From NCBI GenBank assembly GCA_020633955.1, contig JACKCP010000014.1:1-62882 (forward strand): a stretch of DNA of 62,882 nucleotides, in the 5' to 3' direction. This DNA is from Desulfobacteraceae bacterium (GTDB lineage: Bacteria; Desulfobacterota; Desulfobacteria; Desulfobacterales; JACKCP01). This document shows, piece after piece, positions 41,379 through 49,598 of this stretch. The notes under the pieces are model-generated. The model searched no databases. It was not told the DNA's origin and worked only from the letters and a program-made list of their open reading frames with translations. Within the stretch, counting starts at the first letter, position 1; every line of letters starts with the position of its first letter. Made by a program: the position numbers and the translations under genes.

Positions 41379-42662
41379 ATGAAATACAGAGCGTCTGCTG
41401 TTGTGGCGAATGAAAAAGGTGAAATATTTGAACTTGAAGGTTATTCTGCCGTTGGAATGGCATGTAATGACCTTTATGTTTTAAATGAACAAAATTCCAT
41501 TAAAATCCCAGATTACAGTGAACTCATGTTTCTGCCAGACAGAGCTCCGATTTTATTTAATAATTCATCAAATGAATATGAAATAGTTGAGTTTAATCCC
41601 TATAATGTAAAAGAAAAAATTTTTCCGGTGGCTGCATTTAATTCCCCTGGATATGTTATTACACTGAATTCTGCCTTTGATGAAAATCAGGATGCGAAAC
41701 CTTTGCCGCTTTTTTCATATGGAGCTGTTGGCGGTTTAGATGATGATTTTGTAAGTGCTGTTTATCAGGTAGATAAAGAAGACAGACAAAATCTTTCTTT
41801 AATGCCAATAGAAAAGGTAGAAGAGGGTTTAAATGAAAAAATAAAGGAATATCCTAAAAACAGGCTTATTTATCATATAAAAAAATGTGCCTTGGAATGG
41901 GGATGTCCTGCTGCAAAAAATTTTTTTCTTAAAAGATATGAAGCACCTCTTCCAACATCAAGGATCTGCAATGCAAACTGTCTTGGCTGTATTTCACTTC
42001 AGAAAGACGAGTTTATATCAAGCTGTCAGAACAGAATAAATTTTACTCCTTCACCTGAAGAAATAGCAGAAGTTGCTTTGAGTCATATAGAAAATGTTGA
42101 AAACTGTGTTTTAAGCTTTGGTCAGGGTTGTGAAGGAGACCCTCTTCTTGCCTGGGAGGTTATTCTGCCTGCAATAGAAATAATAAGATCAAAGACAGAT
42201 AAAGGCACTATTAATATGAATACAAACGGAAGCCTTCCAATAATAATGGAAAAGCTTTTTAATGCCGGACTTGACAGTATAAGAGTTAGTGTAAATTCAT
42301 TTCAGAAAAAATATTACCTTAAATATTTCAGACCCAAATATGAGTTTGAAGATGTTCTACAAACAATTAGAACAGCAAAGGACAAAAACAAATTTGTATC
42401 GGTAAATTATCTTAATATGCCTGGATTTACAGATACAGAGCCTGAAATGAAGGAACTTTTTAAAATAATTGAAAACTTTAAAATTGATTTTATACAGTGG
42501 CGAAATTTAAATTATGATCCAAAACTTTATTTCAGGCAGATGTTTGGTGATAAAGCTGAAGATTTAATACCTTTTGGTATAATTAATTTAATAAAACACC
42601 TTAAAAAAAATTATAAAAATCTTAATCATGGTTATTTTAATCCCCCTAAGGGCAAGTATTAA
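41379..42662 (+). CDS. radical SAM protein with uncharacterised N-terminal domain
   Basis: 427 aa. The cluster motif CNANCLGC (CxxxCxxC) is near residue 195; LSFGQGCEGDPLLAWEVILP and INMNTNGSLPIIMEKLFNAG, then LDSIRVSVNSFQKKYYLKYF, are standard radical SAM core elements, the first being a glycine-rich SAM contact. The first ~190 residues (ASAVVANEKGEIFELEGYSA onward) form a domain I do not recognise. Additional cysteines (CALEWGCPAAKN) sit just before the core. AAGGATT precedes the ATG. Reaction unknown; it stands alone. Confidence 0.85.
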   Translation: MKYRASAVVANEKGEIFELEGYSAVGMACNDLYVLNEQNSIKIPDYSELMFLPDRAPILFNNSSNEYEIVEFNPYNVKEKIFPVAAFNSPGYVITLNSAFDENQDAKPLPLFSYGAVGGLDDDFVSAVYQVDKEDRQNLSLMPIEKVEEGLNEKIKEYPKNRLIYHIKKCALEWGCPAAKNFFLKRYEAPLPTSRICNANCLGCISLQKDEFISSCQNRINFTPSPEEIAEVALSHIENVENCVLSFGQGCEGDPLLAWEVILPAIEIIRSKTDKGTINMNTNGSLPIIMEKLFNAGLDSIRVSVNSFQKKYYLKYFRPKYEFEDVLQTIRTAKDKNKFVSVNYLNMPGFTDTEPEMKELFKIIENFKIDFIQWRNLNYDPKLYFRQMFGDKAEDLIPFGIINLIKHLKKNYKNLNHGYFNPPKGKY

Positions 42663-42724
42663 AACTTAATTTGTTTGGCTGGGGTTATAGTTATTATAAA
42701 ATTTTAATTTTCAGCCAATCTTTT

Positions 42725-44047
42725 TTATAAAACATTTTTAAAAACTCCCATATATTCCATAACCTTAATTTTGAGATCTTCAATTTCAGATGTTCTAAGC
42801 CTCAATGCATAACAGGAAGGTGAATTTTCCAGATCAATATAATCTTGTTTATACATTGAAAAACCTATTGAATTAACGAGAAGATTTGCAAAATGAACAA
42901 TAAAAAAATCTGTTGAAGGATTTTTTATTTCCTGTATGGAGTCATGGTACATTGCAACCTGTATAAATTCTTCTGGAAAAGACCATCTCTTAAGTAAAAC
43001 TGCACCAAATCTTCCATGAAAATTTTTTAGTGTTTCGTTCAGTCCATCGTCAGTTAAATTTTTTGTAAATTTACCTTTTATTTCTAGTTCTCCAATAATC
43101 TGAAGAAGTACAAGTTTTCCAATGTCATGAATCAGTCCAAGGGTAAAAGTATCATTTTCTGTTTTAAGATTTAATATTTTTGAAATAAGTTCTGAAGCAT
43201 AGGCACATGAAAGAGAGTGCATCCAAAGTTTTTCCATCAAGCCTGAATATTTTTTATTTTTAGCTGTATAAAGACTCCTGTTTGATATAACTTCAACATA
43301 TTGTCTTGTGGTTGAAAGACCAAGTCTTGATATGGCGTTTTCAAGTGTTTTGTTTTCTTCAACACCTTTGTAAAGTGCTGAATTTGAAATATTAATAAGT
43401 GTTGAAGAAATTGCTATATCCTGTTTTAGAAGAGCGGCAAGTTCATTAATATTTGCTCCCCTGGAAATTAGTTTTTTAAATTCAATATTAATCTGTGGAA
43501 GAGAAGGTAAATTTATTTCACCTTTTTTAAATCTTGAAATAATTTCTTCAACAAGACTCAGTTCTTTTTTTGCAGGTTCTTTTTCCTGAATATTTATATC
43601 ATCCTCAGTTCGAATATTTCTTCCATGTTTTTCTTCAAGCTCATTAATTTTTTCCTGAAGTTCGTTTATTTTTTCTTTAAGTTTTATTCTTTCATCAAAT
43701 TTATTTATGGCGTCTTTAATTGCAATATTTAAGATGGAAATATAATTTCCAGCCTTTACAATATAGTTGAATGCACCGGCTCTTAATGCTTCAACAGCAC
43801 ATTGTGGGTCATTGTCTGGAGTAAGAAACAGAACTGGAACACTTTTGTGAATATTAATGTCCATTAAAAAATCTATTGCTGAATGCTCAGTAAAATTATG
43901 ATCAAGAAGCATTATATCAAAATTTGTATGATTTTTTTTCATCATTTCAGCAGATGTAATTATTATGGCTTTATAATGCTTTTTTAAAACATTGTTTATT
44001 TTTTCAAGTTCTTTTGTTTCTCTGGATGCAATTAATACTGATTCCAT
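42725..44047 (-). CDS. response regulator receiver fused to HDOD domain
   Basis: 440 aa. Residues 1-120 are a CheY-like receiver (phospho-acceptor Asp49 in IMLLDHNFTE), followed by a coiled coil (~125-160, INELQEKINELEEKHG) and an HDOD domain (~170-400: GEINLPSLPQINIEFKKLIS, FTLGLIHDIGKLVLLQIIG). HDOD proteins act in motility and second-messenger signalling, usually without hydrolase activity. AAGGAAA precedes the ATG. It shares direction with the PilZ gene upstream (35-nt gap) and may be in one operon. Confidence 0.92.
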   Translation of the reverse strand: MESVLIASRETKELEKINNVLKKHYKAIIITSAEMMKKNHTNFDIMLLDHNFTEHSAIDFLMDINIHKSVPVLFLTPDNDPQCAVEALRAGAFNYIVKAGNYISILNIAIKDAINKFDERIKLKEKINELQEKINELEEKHGRNIRTEDDINIQEKEPAKKELSLVEEIISRFKKGEINLPSLPQINIEFKKLISRGANINELAALLKQDIAISSTLINISNSALYKGVEENKTLENAISRLGLSTTRQYVEVISNRSLYTAKNKKYSGLMEKLWMHSLSCAYASELISKILNLKTENDTFTLGLIHDIGKLVLLQIIGELEIKGKFTKNLTDDGLNETLKNFHGRFGAVLLKRWSFPEEFIQVAMYHDSIQEIKNPSTDFFIVHFANLLVNSIGFSMYKQDYIDLENSPSCYALRLRTSEIEDLKIKVMEYMGVFKNVL

Positions 44048-44082
44048 AGAATTTCCTTACTAATTAGGGTAATTTAGGTCTT

Positions 44083-44484
44083 TTATATATCGTTAATAAT
44101 ATTTATCAGTTCCTGCTGCTGTTCAATTGTTTCAAAAATAAATCTTACCCCAATTCCGTTTGAACTGTGCCAGACAACACAGCCTTTGATTTCAAAAGGA
44201 TTTTTTAAATTTTTAAAAAAAAGTTTTAAAACAAGCTCCTGGCCTGTAAAAAAATTATTCTCTGTTTCAATAAATGTTCCTCCAGGACTTATATCAAGTA
44301 TAAAATCTTTAAATTCATAATTTTTTGTTTTATATGAAACTTCCATCAAATAAGGTTTTCTTGAAAACCTTCTCTGATCGCCGATAAGAAGAAGAAATTC
44401 CTTTTTTTCATCTTCAGTTAAGTTTTCAACAGCATTTAATATTCTAAGAGTAAGTTCGGAAATTGATGAATTATTTTGAGACAT
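44083..44484 (-). CDS. PilZ domain protein
   Basis: 133 aa. PilZ domain with RRFSRKPYLMEVSYKTKNYE (RxxxR-like motif, ~52-57) and DISPGGTFIETENNF (DxSxGG-type motif). This is the c-di-GMP binding pair. The N-terminal ~50 residues are helical and acidic. AAAGGAAA precedes the ATG. With the HDOD receiver it suggests control of motility or surface behaviour. Confidence 0.87.
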   Translation of the reverse strand: MSQNNSSISELTLRILNAVENLTEDEKKEFLLLIGDQRRFSRKPYLMEVSYKTKNYEFKDFILDISPGGTFIETENNFFTGQELVLKLFFKNLKNPFEIKGCVVWHSSNGIGVRFIFETIEQQQELINIINDI

Positions 44485-44568
44485 TTTTTTCCTTTGTTCT
44501 TGAATAGATTTTGGTGAAGCAGAATAATATGCATAAAACTATACTTACATTTAATAATTTTAATTTGT

Positions 44569-44623
44569 AACTATTCAGCTTAAAAACTGAGAAAAAGCCG
44601 TTCTGAATTGAACTGAACAAGTT
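44569..44623. repeat. family 1 repeat, short 55-bp form
   Basis: AACTATTCAGCTTAAAAACT joined to GAGAAAAAGCCGTTCTGAAT and TGAACTGAACAAGTT: the left ~33 and right ~22 bases of the long element with the centre absent. Flanked by TA. Similar short form at 57408. Confidence 0.8.
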
Positions 44624-44733
44624 ACGTTAATTTTTAAAAATCAGTCCATCTGAAGCTTTAAATATTGTTAACTTATGATACGAGAAAAATATTTTGATGG
44701 ACAAATTTGAAAATATTCGACTCAGTTATGATA

Positions 44734-44961
44734 TTAAACGATGTTTTTTATGTCAATTATAATGAGGGAATGTTTTTTTTCAAAATCCAAATTTAAGTAA
44801 TAATTCGCTGCTGAAGTAAAACTGTGGTTTTGAATAAATCTTGAGTCAGATTCAAAATATTTATTCCATATACCCTGAAGTTTAAATTTGTCATCATTCC
44901 ATAAATGAAAAAAATTATTTTTATGGCTGCCATTATTTAAGCTTTTTTGAAAATTAATCGA
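44734..44961 (-). pseudogene. possible gene remnant: 75-codon open frame without a start
   Basis: In the 546-base gap between the PilZ gene and the small basic gene at 45031, the minus strand stays open for 75 codons to a TAA at 44734, in DNA where stop codons are otherwise frequent. The reading (FFHLWNDDKFKLQGIWNKYF and later SAANYYLNLDFEKKHSLIII) has protein-like composition but no ATG, GTG or TTG start. It may be the 3' end of a decayed gene. The rest of the gap is AT-rich spacer and the repeat at 44569. Confidence 0.3.
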
Positions 44962-45030
44962 TTATTATATTATAATTAATAATAAAATCATTTGTTTATA
45001 TAATATAATATATTTTTTAAGGGGAATAAA

Positions 45031-45321
45031 ATGGAAATAAAGATTGGAAAACCTTTGGATTTAAGACTAATGGAGCAGGGGGAAAAAAGGAGAGGAGGGT
45101 CAAGGTCAGGTGAACTTAGAGCCAAGATTATTGGTTTGAGGAATTCAAGAAAAAATGCCGTTGTTCTTGATAGAGGATTGAGAGACAGAAGAACTAAAAG
45201 ATTATTCAGAGATCCTTCAAATTCAAAAGTAATAACTCTGCTTATTGAAAACGGAAATATGATTCCTGATGATATTGAAACTGGAAATTATAAAATAAGC
45301 ATCAAATTTACAAAGGAATAG
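45031..45321 (+). CDS. small basic protein of unknown function
   Basis: 96 aa, rich in Arg and Lys in the first 65 residues (GEKRRGGSRSGELRAKIIGL, then RDRRTKRLFRDP), with a more ordinary C-terminal part (VITLLIENGNMIPDDIETGN). A clear AAGGGGAATAAA ribosome site and an AT-rich promoter region support a real gene. I do not recognise a family. The basic nature suggests nucleic acid or ribosome contact, or binding to an acidic partner; its neighbours are PilZ and CheY-type genes. Confidence 0.68.
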   Translation: MEIKIGKPLDLRLMEQGEKRRGGSRSGELRAKIIGLRNSRKNAVVLDRGLRDRRTKRLFRDPSNSKVITLLIENGNMIPDDIETGNYKISIKFTKE

Positions 45322-45360
45322 AAAAAAAGGCCTTTAAACAAATAAAAAAAAGGCCTGTAT
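45322..45360. terminator. hairpin between the small basic gene and cheY-like gene
   Basis: AGGCCTTT (45329-45336) and AAAGGCCT (45350-45357) form a stem. On the minus strand it is followed by TTTTTTTC, so it mainly serves the CheY-like gene; the + strand gene ends just before it. Confidence 0.7.
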
Positions 45361-45392
45361 ATTTTCAAATCCTTTTGTTGTTTTGATAATAA

Positions 45393-45767
45393 TCAGGATA
45401 TAATTTTCTCAAGTTTTTCTGAAATTGATTCAGCTGTAAAAGGTTTTACAACATAATTGGAAACCCCAGCCTGAACTGCTTCAATAACATTTTGTTTTTG
45501 AGCTTCAGCAGTAACCATGAGAAAAGGAATATCCTTGTATGTATCATCAGCCCGGACTTTTTTAAGTAGTTCTATGCCGCTCATTTTAGGCATGTTCCAG
45601 TCACAGATTATCAGATCAAAAGAATTTTTCTGAAGCTCTTCCCATGCTGTACTTCCATCGTCTGCTTCGGAAATATTTGTAAAGCCGATCTGTTTTAATA
45701 TATTTTTGAGAATCCTACGCATTGTTGAAAAATCATCTACAATAAGAACCTTTTTAGAAACATCCAT
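45393..45767 (-). CDS. CheY-like single-domain response regulator
   Basis: 124 aa, receiver domain only. Asp11/Asp12 acidic pair, phospho-acceptor Asp56 in LIICDWNMPKMSG, VTAEAQ and Lys108 in NYVVKPF. Sequence and length are those of chemotaxis CheY. AGGAGGT precedes the ATG. No cheA is nearby; it likely acts with the MCP in this window or others elsewhere. Confidence 0.93.
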   Translation of the reverse strand: MDVSKKVLIVDDFSTMRRILKNILKQIGFTNISEADDGSTAWEELQKNSFDLIICDWNMPKMSGIELLKKVRADDTYKDIPFLMVTAEAQKQNVIEAVQAGVSNYVVKPFTAESISEKLEKIIS

Positions 45768-45853
45768 TTTAGGTGACCTCCTGAGTTATTCTAAACGGCA
45801 TTTTGTTTTTTATATCACAAAAAAATTATATCTAAAAATAAAAAATTAATTGA

Positions 45854-47203
45854 TTAAAACTCTATTGAACCGGGTGTCCTTGGAAAAGGTATAACGTCTC
45901 TTATATTTGAAACTCCGGTAACAAGCATCATAATTCTGTCAAAACCCATTCCAAATCCGCTGTGATAAACACTTCCGTATTTTCTGGAATCAAGATACCA
46001 CCAGTATTCTTCTTTGTTTATCGAGCATTCTTCCATACGTTTTTGAAGAATATCAAATCTTTCTTCTCTCTGGCTTCCTCCTATAAGCTCTCCAATTTTT
46101 GGTACAAGAAGATCCATTGCAGCAACTGTTTCATTGTCGCTGTTGAGCCTCATGTAAAAAGGTTTTATGTTTTTTGGATAATTGTATACAAAAACAGGTT
46201 TTTTAAATTCTGTTTCAGTTATAAATCTTTCATGTTCAGTTTGAAGATCTGCTCCGTAAACTGGATCGTATTCGAATTTTTGTCCAGATTTTTTTAAAAT
46301 TTCCACAGCTTCTTTATAGGTAATTCTTACAAATCTGTTTTCCAGTATGTTTTCAAGAGTTTCAAATAGAGTTTTATCCACAAATCTGTTAAATAATTCA
46401 AGATCTTCACTGCAATTTTTCCTTGTTCTTGTAATAATATTTTTTATAAAATCTTCTGCTACATCCATGTTTTGTTCAAGATCGCAAAAGGACATTTCAG
46501 GTTCTATCATCCAGAATTCTGCTGCATGCCTTGATGTATTTGAATTTTCTGCACGAAAAGTTGGTCCGAATGTATATACATCACCAAGAGAAAGAGCCAT
46601 CATTTCAGCTTCAAGCTGACCTGAAACAGTCAGGTTTGCAGGTTTTGAAAAGAAAAAACCGTTTTTTACAGAATCAGAAGAAACAGAAAACATTTCACCT
46701 GCTCCTTCACAGTCTGAGGCAGTTAGAATAGGAGTATGGATATATCTAAAACCTTTTTCATAAAAATATGAGTGCACTGCCTGTGATAGTTCGGCCCTTA
46801 TTCTGAAAACAGAACTAAACTTGTTAGTTCTTGGTCTTAAATGTGCTATGGTTCTTAAAAATTCGTCTGAATGCCTTTTTTTCTGCAAAGGAAAATCTTC
46901 AGGAGCGTTGTTGTGTATATCAATTTTTTCCGCCTGAACTTCCCATTTCTGTCCTTTTCCAGGAGATTCAACAATTTTTCCTAAAATTGAAATGCATGAT
47001 CCGGTTGTAAGCTTTGCTATATTATCATAGTTTTCAATAGAGGAATCAGCAATTATCTGGATATTTGAAAGGCATGATCCATCATTTATTTCAATAAATG
47101 AAAATGTTTTTGAATCTCTGCGTGTCCTTACCCAGCCTCCAATCAGTGCTTTTTCAGGAGGATTTTCACAGGAATTTATTTCTTTTATTTTAAGTCTTTT
47201 CAT
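45854..47203 (-). CDS. asnS: asparaginyl-tRNA synthetase
   Basis: 449 aa class II synthetase. N-terminal OB-fold (GGWVRTRRDSKTFSFIEIND), motif 2 region FGPTFRAENSNTSRHAAEFW, and motif 3 GFGMGFDRIMMLVTG with a C-terminal FPRTPGSIEF. The PRTPG ending and FRAENSNTSRH stretch favour Asn over Asp specificity. It charges tRNA-Asn in the cytoplasm. Confidence 0.96.
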   Translation of the reverse strand: MKRLKIKEINSCENPPEKALIGGWVRTRRDSKTFSFIEINDGSCLSNIQIIADSSIENYDNIAKLTTGSCISILGKIVESPGKGQKWEVQAEKIDIHNNAPEDFPLQKKRHSDEFLRTIAHLRPRTNKFSSVFRIRAELSQAVHSYFYEKGFRYIHTPILTASDCEGAGEMFSVSSDSVKNGFFFSKPANLTVSGQLEAEMMALSLGDVYTFGPTFRAENSNTSRHAAEFWMIEPEMSFCDLEQNMDVAEDFIKNIITRTRKNCSEDLELFNRFVDKTLFETLENILENRFVRITYKEAVEILKKSGQKFEYDPVYGADLQTEHERFITETEFKKPVFVYNYPKNIKPFYMRLNSDNETVAAMDLLVPKIGELIGGSQREERFDILQKRMEECSINKEEYWWYLDSRKYGSVYHSGFGMGFDRIMMLVTGVSNIRDVIPFPRTPGSIEF

Positions 47204-47252
47204 TTTGTCTGCTTCTGTAATTCAGGTTAAAATTAATAAAATTTTTATATCA

Positions 47253-48242
47253 CTATTGCACTTGTTTAACAACAGATGAGGCCTTAACAAACTCAAACTC
47301 TTTTTTCATTTCATAAATATTTTTTTTAATTGCTTCAATAGTTGAATCATAAGGGTGGCCTATACCAACTGAATAACCTCTCTGTAGTGCTATTACCTTT
47401 AATTTTTTTATCTGGCCATCAATATAATCAACATTTTGAATATTATCCAAAAATATATCTCTTTTGGCAAAATCAACTCTGAACATTCTAGCAGATTCAT
47501 TGCATTTACTGTTTGGATTTGTAAGAGAGTCAACAAAAAAAAGATTTCTTTTTTTTATAATAGTAAAGACCTGATTCATTATATCTGAATTTTCAGTAAG
47601 TTTTGATCCCATATGATTATTTATTCCTTTTATAAACGGGAAATAATCAAGATCCTTTTCAAGAGTGAAAATTATTGTATCAGGGTCCATAGTTGATAAA
47701 AGAGCGCCTTTTCCAGGGTCAATCTGCGGATATTCAAATGGTTCCATTGGAATATGGAGCATAAATTCAACCTGAGAACTGGACGTCTTATTAATGATTT
47801 CCTTTGCAAATGGAGTAAAAGGAAGAACCGAAAGAGTTATGTTTATTCCTAAATCTGAAAGCTCATATGCGTTTTTTCTGTCAAAACCTATATCATCAAT
47901 GATTAAACAGATTTTTGGAAGACCTCTGTAATCTGATTTTTTATCAGGAATGGATTTTTCTTCAATTTCATCATAAATTTCATATAAAAAATCCTCTTGT
48001 GATTTTAAGCTCTTTTTTTCCATATTGCCATTAGCAGGTTTTTTTACAGAAATTTTTTTAAAAACTTTTTGTTGGCATAAGTTTTTGTTAAAATCTTTTT
48101 TCTGTGGAGGAAATATAAGATAAACGGCTGTAAAAGATAATACGCATAAAAATAAGATCATAAAAACGGATATAAAAAATTTTTTTAGATTCCCATGCGT
48201 ATTTTTATTTTTTGTCTTATTTGCTGTTTTTTTTTGGGTCAT
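47253..48242 (-). CDS. divergent polysaccharide deacetylase family (DUF610/YibQ-like) protein
   Basis: 329 aa. One N-terminal membrane helix (~24-45) and a polar linker, then the deacetylase-like domain (~110-325): ICLIIDDIGFDRKNAYELSD, ITLSVLPFTPFAKEI, MLHIPMEPFEYPQIDPG and INNHMGSKLTEN. The family resembles NodB-type enzymes with altered metal-site residues; activity is unproven and a cell-envelope role is likely. Its start overlaps the end of the DUF1178 gene by 4 bp. Confidence 0.87.
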   Translation of the reverse strand: MTQKKTANKTKNKNTHGNLKKFFISVFMILFLCVLSFTAVYLIFPPQKKDFNKNLCQQKVFKKISVKKPANGNMEKKSLKSQEDFLYEIYDEIEEKSIPDKKSDYRGLPKICLIIDDIGFDRKNAYELSDLGINITLSVLPFTPFAKEIINKTSSSQVEFMLHIPMEPFEYPQIDPGKGALLSTMDPDTIIFTLEKDLDYFPFIKGINNHMGSKLTENSDIMNQVFTIIKKRNLFFVDSLTNPNSKCNESARMFRVDFAKRDIFLDNIQNVDYIDGQIKKLKVIALQRGYSVGIGHPYDSTIEAIKKNIYEMKKEFEFVKASSVVKQVQ

Positions 48243-48673
48243 TGAACTTCATTCTTTTTTAGTATCGGAATATCTAAAAATGTAACGCCTTCTTTTTCAA
48301 GTATTTTTTTTTCTTCTTCCGTTGCATTTCCTCTGATATTTTTTGGTTCTTCTACTCCATAGTGTATTTTTAAAGCTGTTTTTGTAAAATCAGAACCTAC
48401 ATTTTCAAAGTTTTTTTCAAAATATGAAGAAATTTTTTGCAATGATTCTTCTATTAATTTAATGTTTTCATCTGCCTCTGTTTTTACTTGAGAAGCTGCC
48501 TGTCCGGTTTTTTTAATATACCCAACCGGGCTTAAAAGCTTTGATATTGAGGTGTTTCCGCAAAGGGGACATGATATAAGACCGGCTTCAAGCTGTGAAT
48601 TAAAATCACTGCCTGTCTCAAACCAGCCTTCAAAATTATGTCCGTTTTTACAAATTAAATCATAGGTTATCAT
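48239..48673 (-). CDS. DUF1178 family protein
   Basis: 144 aa. MITYDLICKNGHNFEGWFET and a later SCPLCGNTSISKLLSP give a small zinc-ribbon-like N-terminus with Cys pairs, as in DUF1178 proteins. The C-terminal half is helical (NIKLIEESLQKISSYFEKNF) and ends with VEEPKNIRGNATEEEKKIL, matching the family. Function unknown. Coupled to the deacetylase-like gene by a 4-bp overlap. Confidence 0.87.
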   Translation of the reverse strand: MITYDLICKNGHNFEGWFETGSDFNSQLEAGLISCPLCGNTSISKLLSPVGYIKKTGQAASQVKTEADENIKLIEESLQKISSYFEKNFENVGSDFTKTALKIHYGVEEPKNIRGNATEEEKKILEKEGVTFLDIPILKKNEVQ

Positions 48674-48809
48674 CTGTATTGCCTTGATAATTTTTTTGAT
48701 TTCTGGTTTTAAAGCGATAATATCATATTGACAATTAAAAAATTTTCAAGAAATTCTATTTTGCATAAAAATTAAAGGAAAAATAATTTAAAATAAAAAG
48801 GAAAAGAAC

Positions 48810-49442
48810 ATGAAAAAAATTATTCTGTTTTTTATATTTTTTTCACTGACGACAAAAGTTTTTGCTGCATATCTTTATGTTACTGATTCCTTTGAAGTGA
48901 CAATGAGGACAGGAATGGGAACCCAGCATAAAATTGTGGCGATGGTTCCATCTGGAGAAAAGCTTGACGTTCTTGAATATGGAGATCAATGGACAAAGGT
49001 GAAGAGAAAAAGTGGTCTTGAAGGCTATATTTTGACAAGGTTTTTAAAGGATGAGCAGCCTTACTATCAAAAGCTTACTTCTCTTACATCAAAATTTGAA
49101 AACCTTTCTTCAGAAAATGAAAAAAATAAGGAAGAGCTTAAAAGTTTAAGGGAAGAAAATTCTGAATTAAAAATTCAACTCAATGCTGTAAGAAAAGATT
49201 TTGAAGAGCTTAATGAAAAATATATAAGCCTGAAAAAAGAAGCAGCTGGTTATCTTGATCTTAAAAAAGAATACGAGGAAAAATCAAAACTTCTTGAAGA
49301 AAGAAATATTGCTGCTTCGGAGCTTAAATCAAAGCTTATGGAAAGAAATGTTAAAATATTTCTTGCTGGAGCAGGTGTTCTGCTTGCTGGATTTATAATT
49401 GGACTTAGTACAAAAAAGAAAAAAACAAGCAGACTGTACTAA
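48810..49442 (+). CDS. TIGR04211-type SH3 domain membrane protein
   Basis: 210 aa. Signal peptide (~1-19), a bacterial SH3 domain (~20-85: LYVTDSFEVTMRTGMGTQHK, SGLEGYILTRFL), a long coiled coil (~90-175), and a C-terminal membrane helix (~182-202) with KKKK at the end. The order matches the TIGR04211 SH3 protein family (YgiM-like). It probably acts in the periplasm at the cell wall. AAAGGAAAAG precedes the ATG. Confidence 0.9.
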   Translation: MKKIILFFIFFSLTTKVFAAYLYVTDSFEVTMRTGMGTQHKIVAMVPSGEKLDVLEYGDQWTKVKRKSGLEGYILTRFLKDEQPYYQKLTSLTSKFENLSSENEKNKEELKSLREENSELKIQLNAVRKDFEELNEKYISLKKEAAGYLDLKKEYEEKSKLLEERNIAASELKSKLMERNVKIFLAGAGVLLAGFIIGLSTKKKKTSRLY

Positions 49443-49598
49443 AAACTTATTGATTTAAATTTAAATTTTTATAAAGGCTTTACTAATAAAAATTTAATTA
49501 CTTCAGGTAATATGTATTTATTTTTTTAACGTCTATATTGACAAAATAAGGAAGTTTTCTTTCCCCATTTGAAATAATACTTATATGAAAGAACAGTA

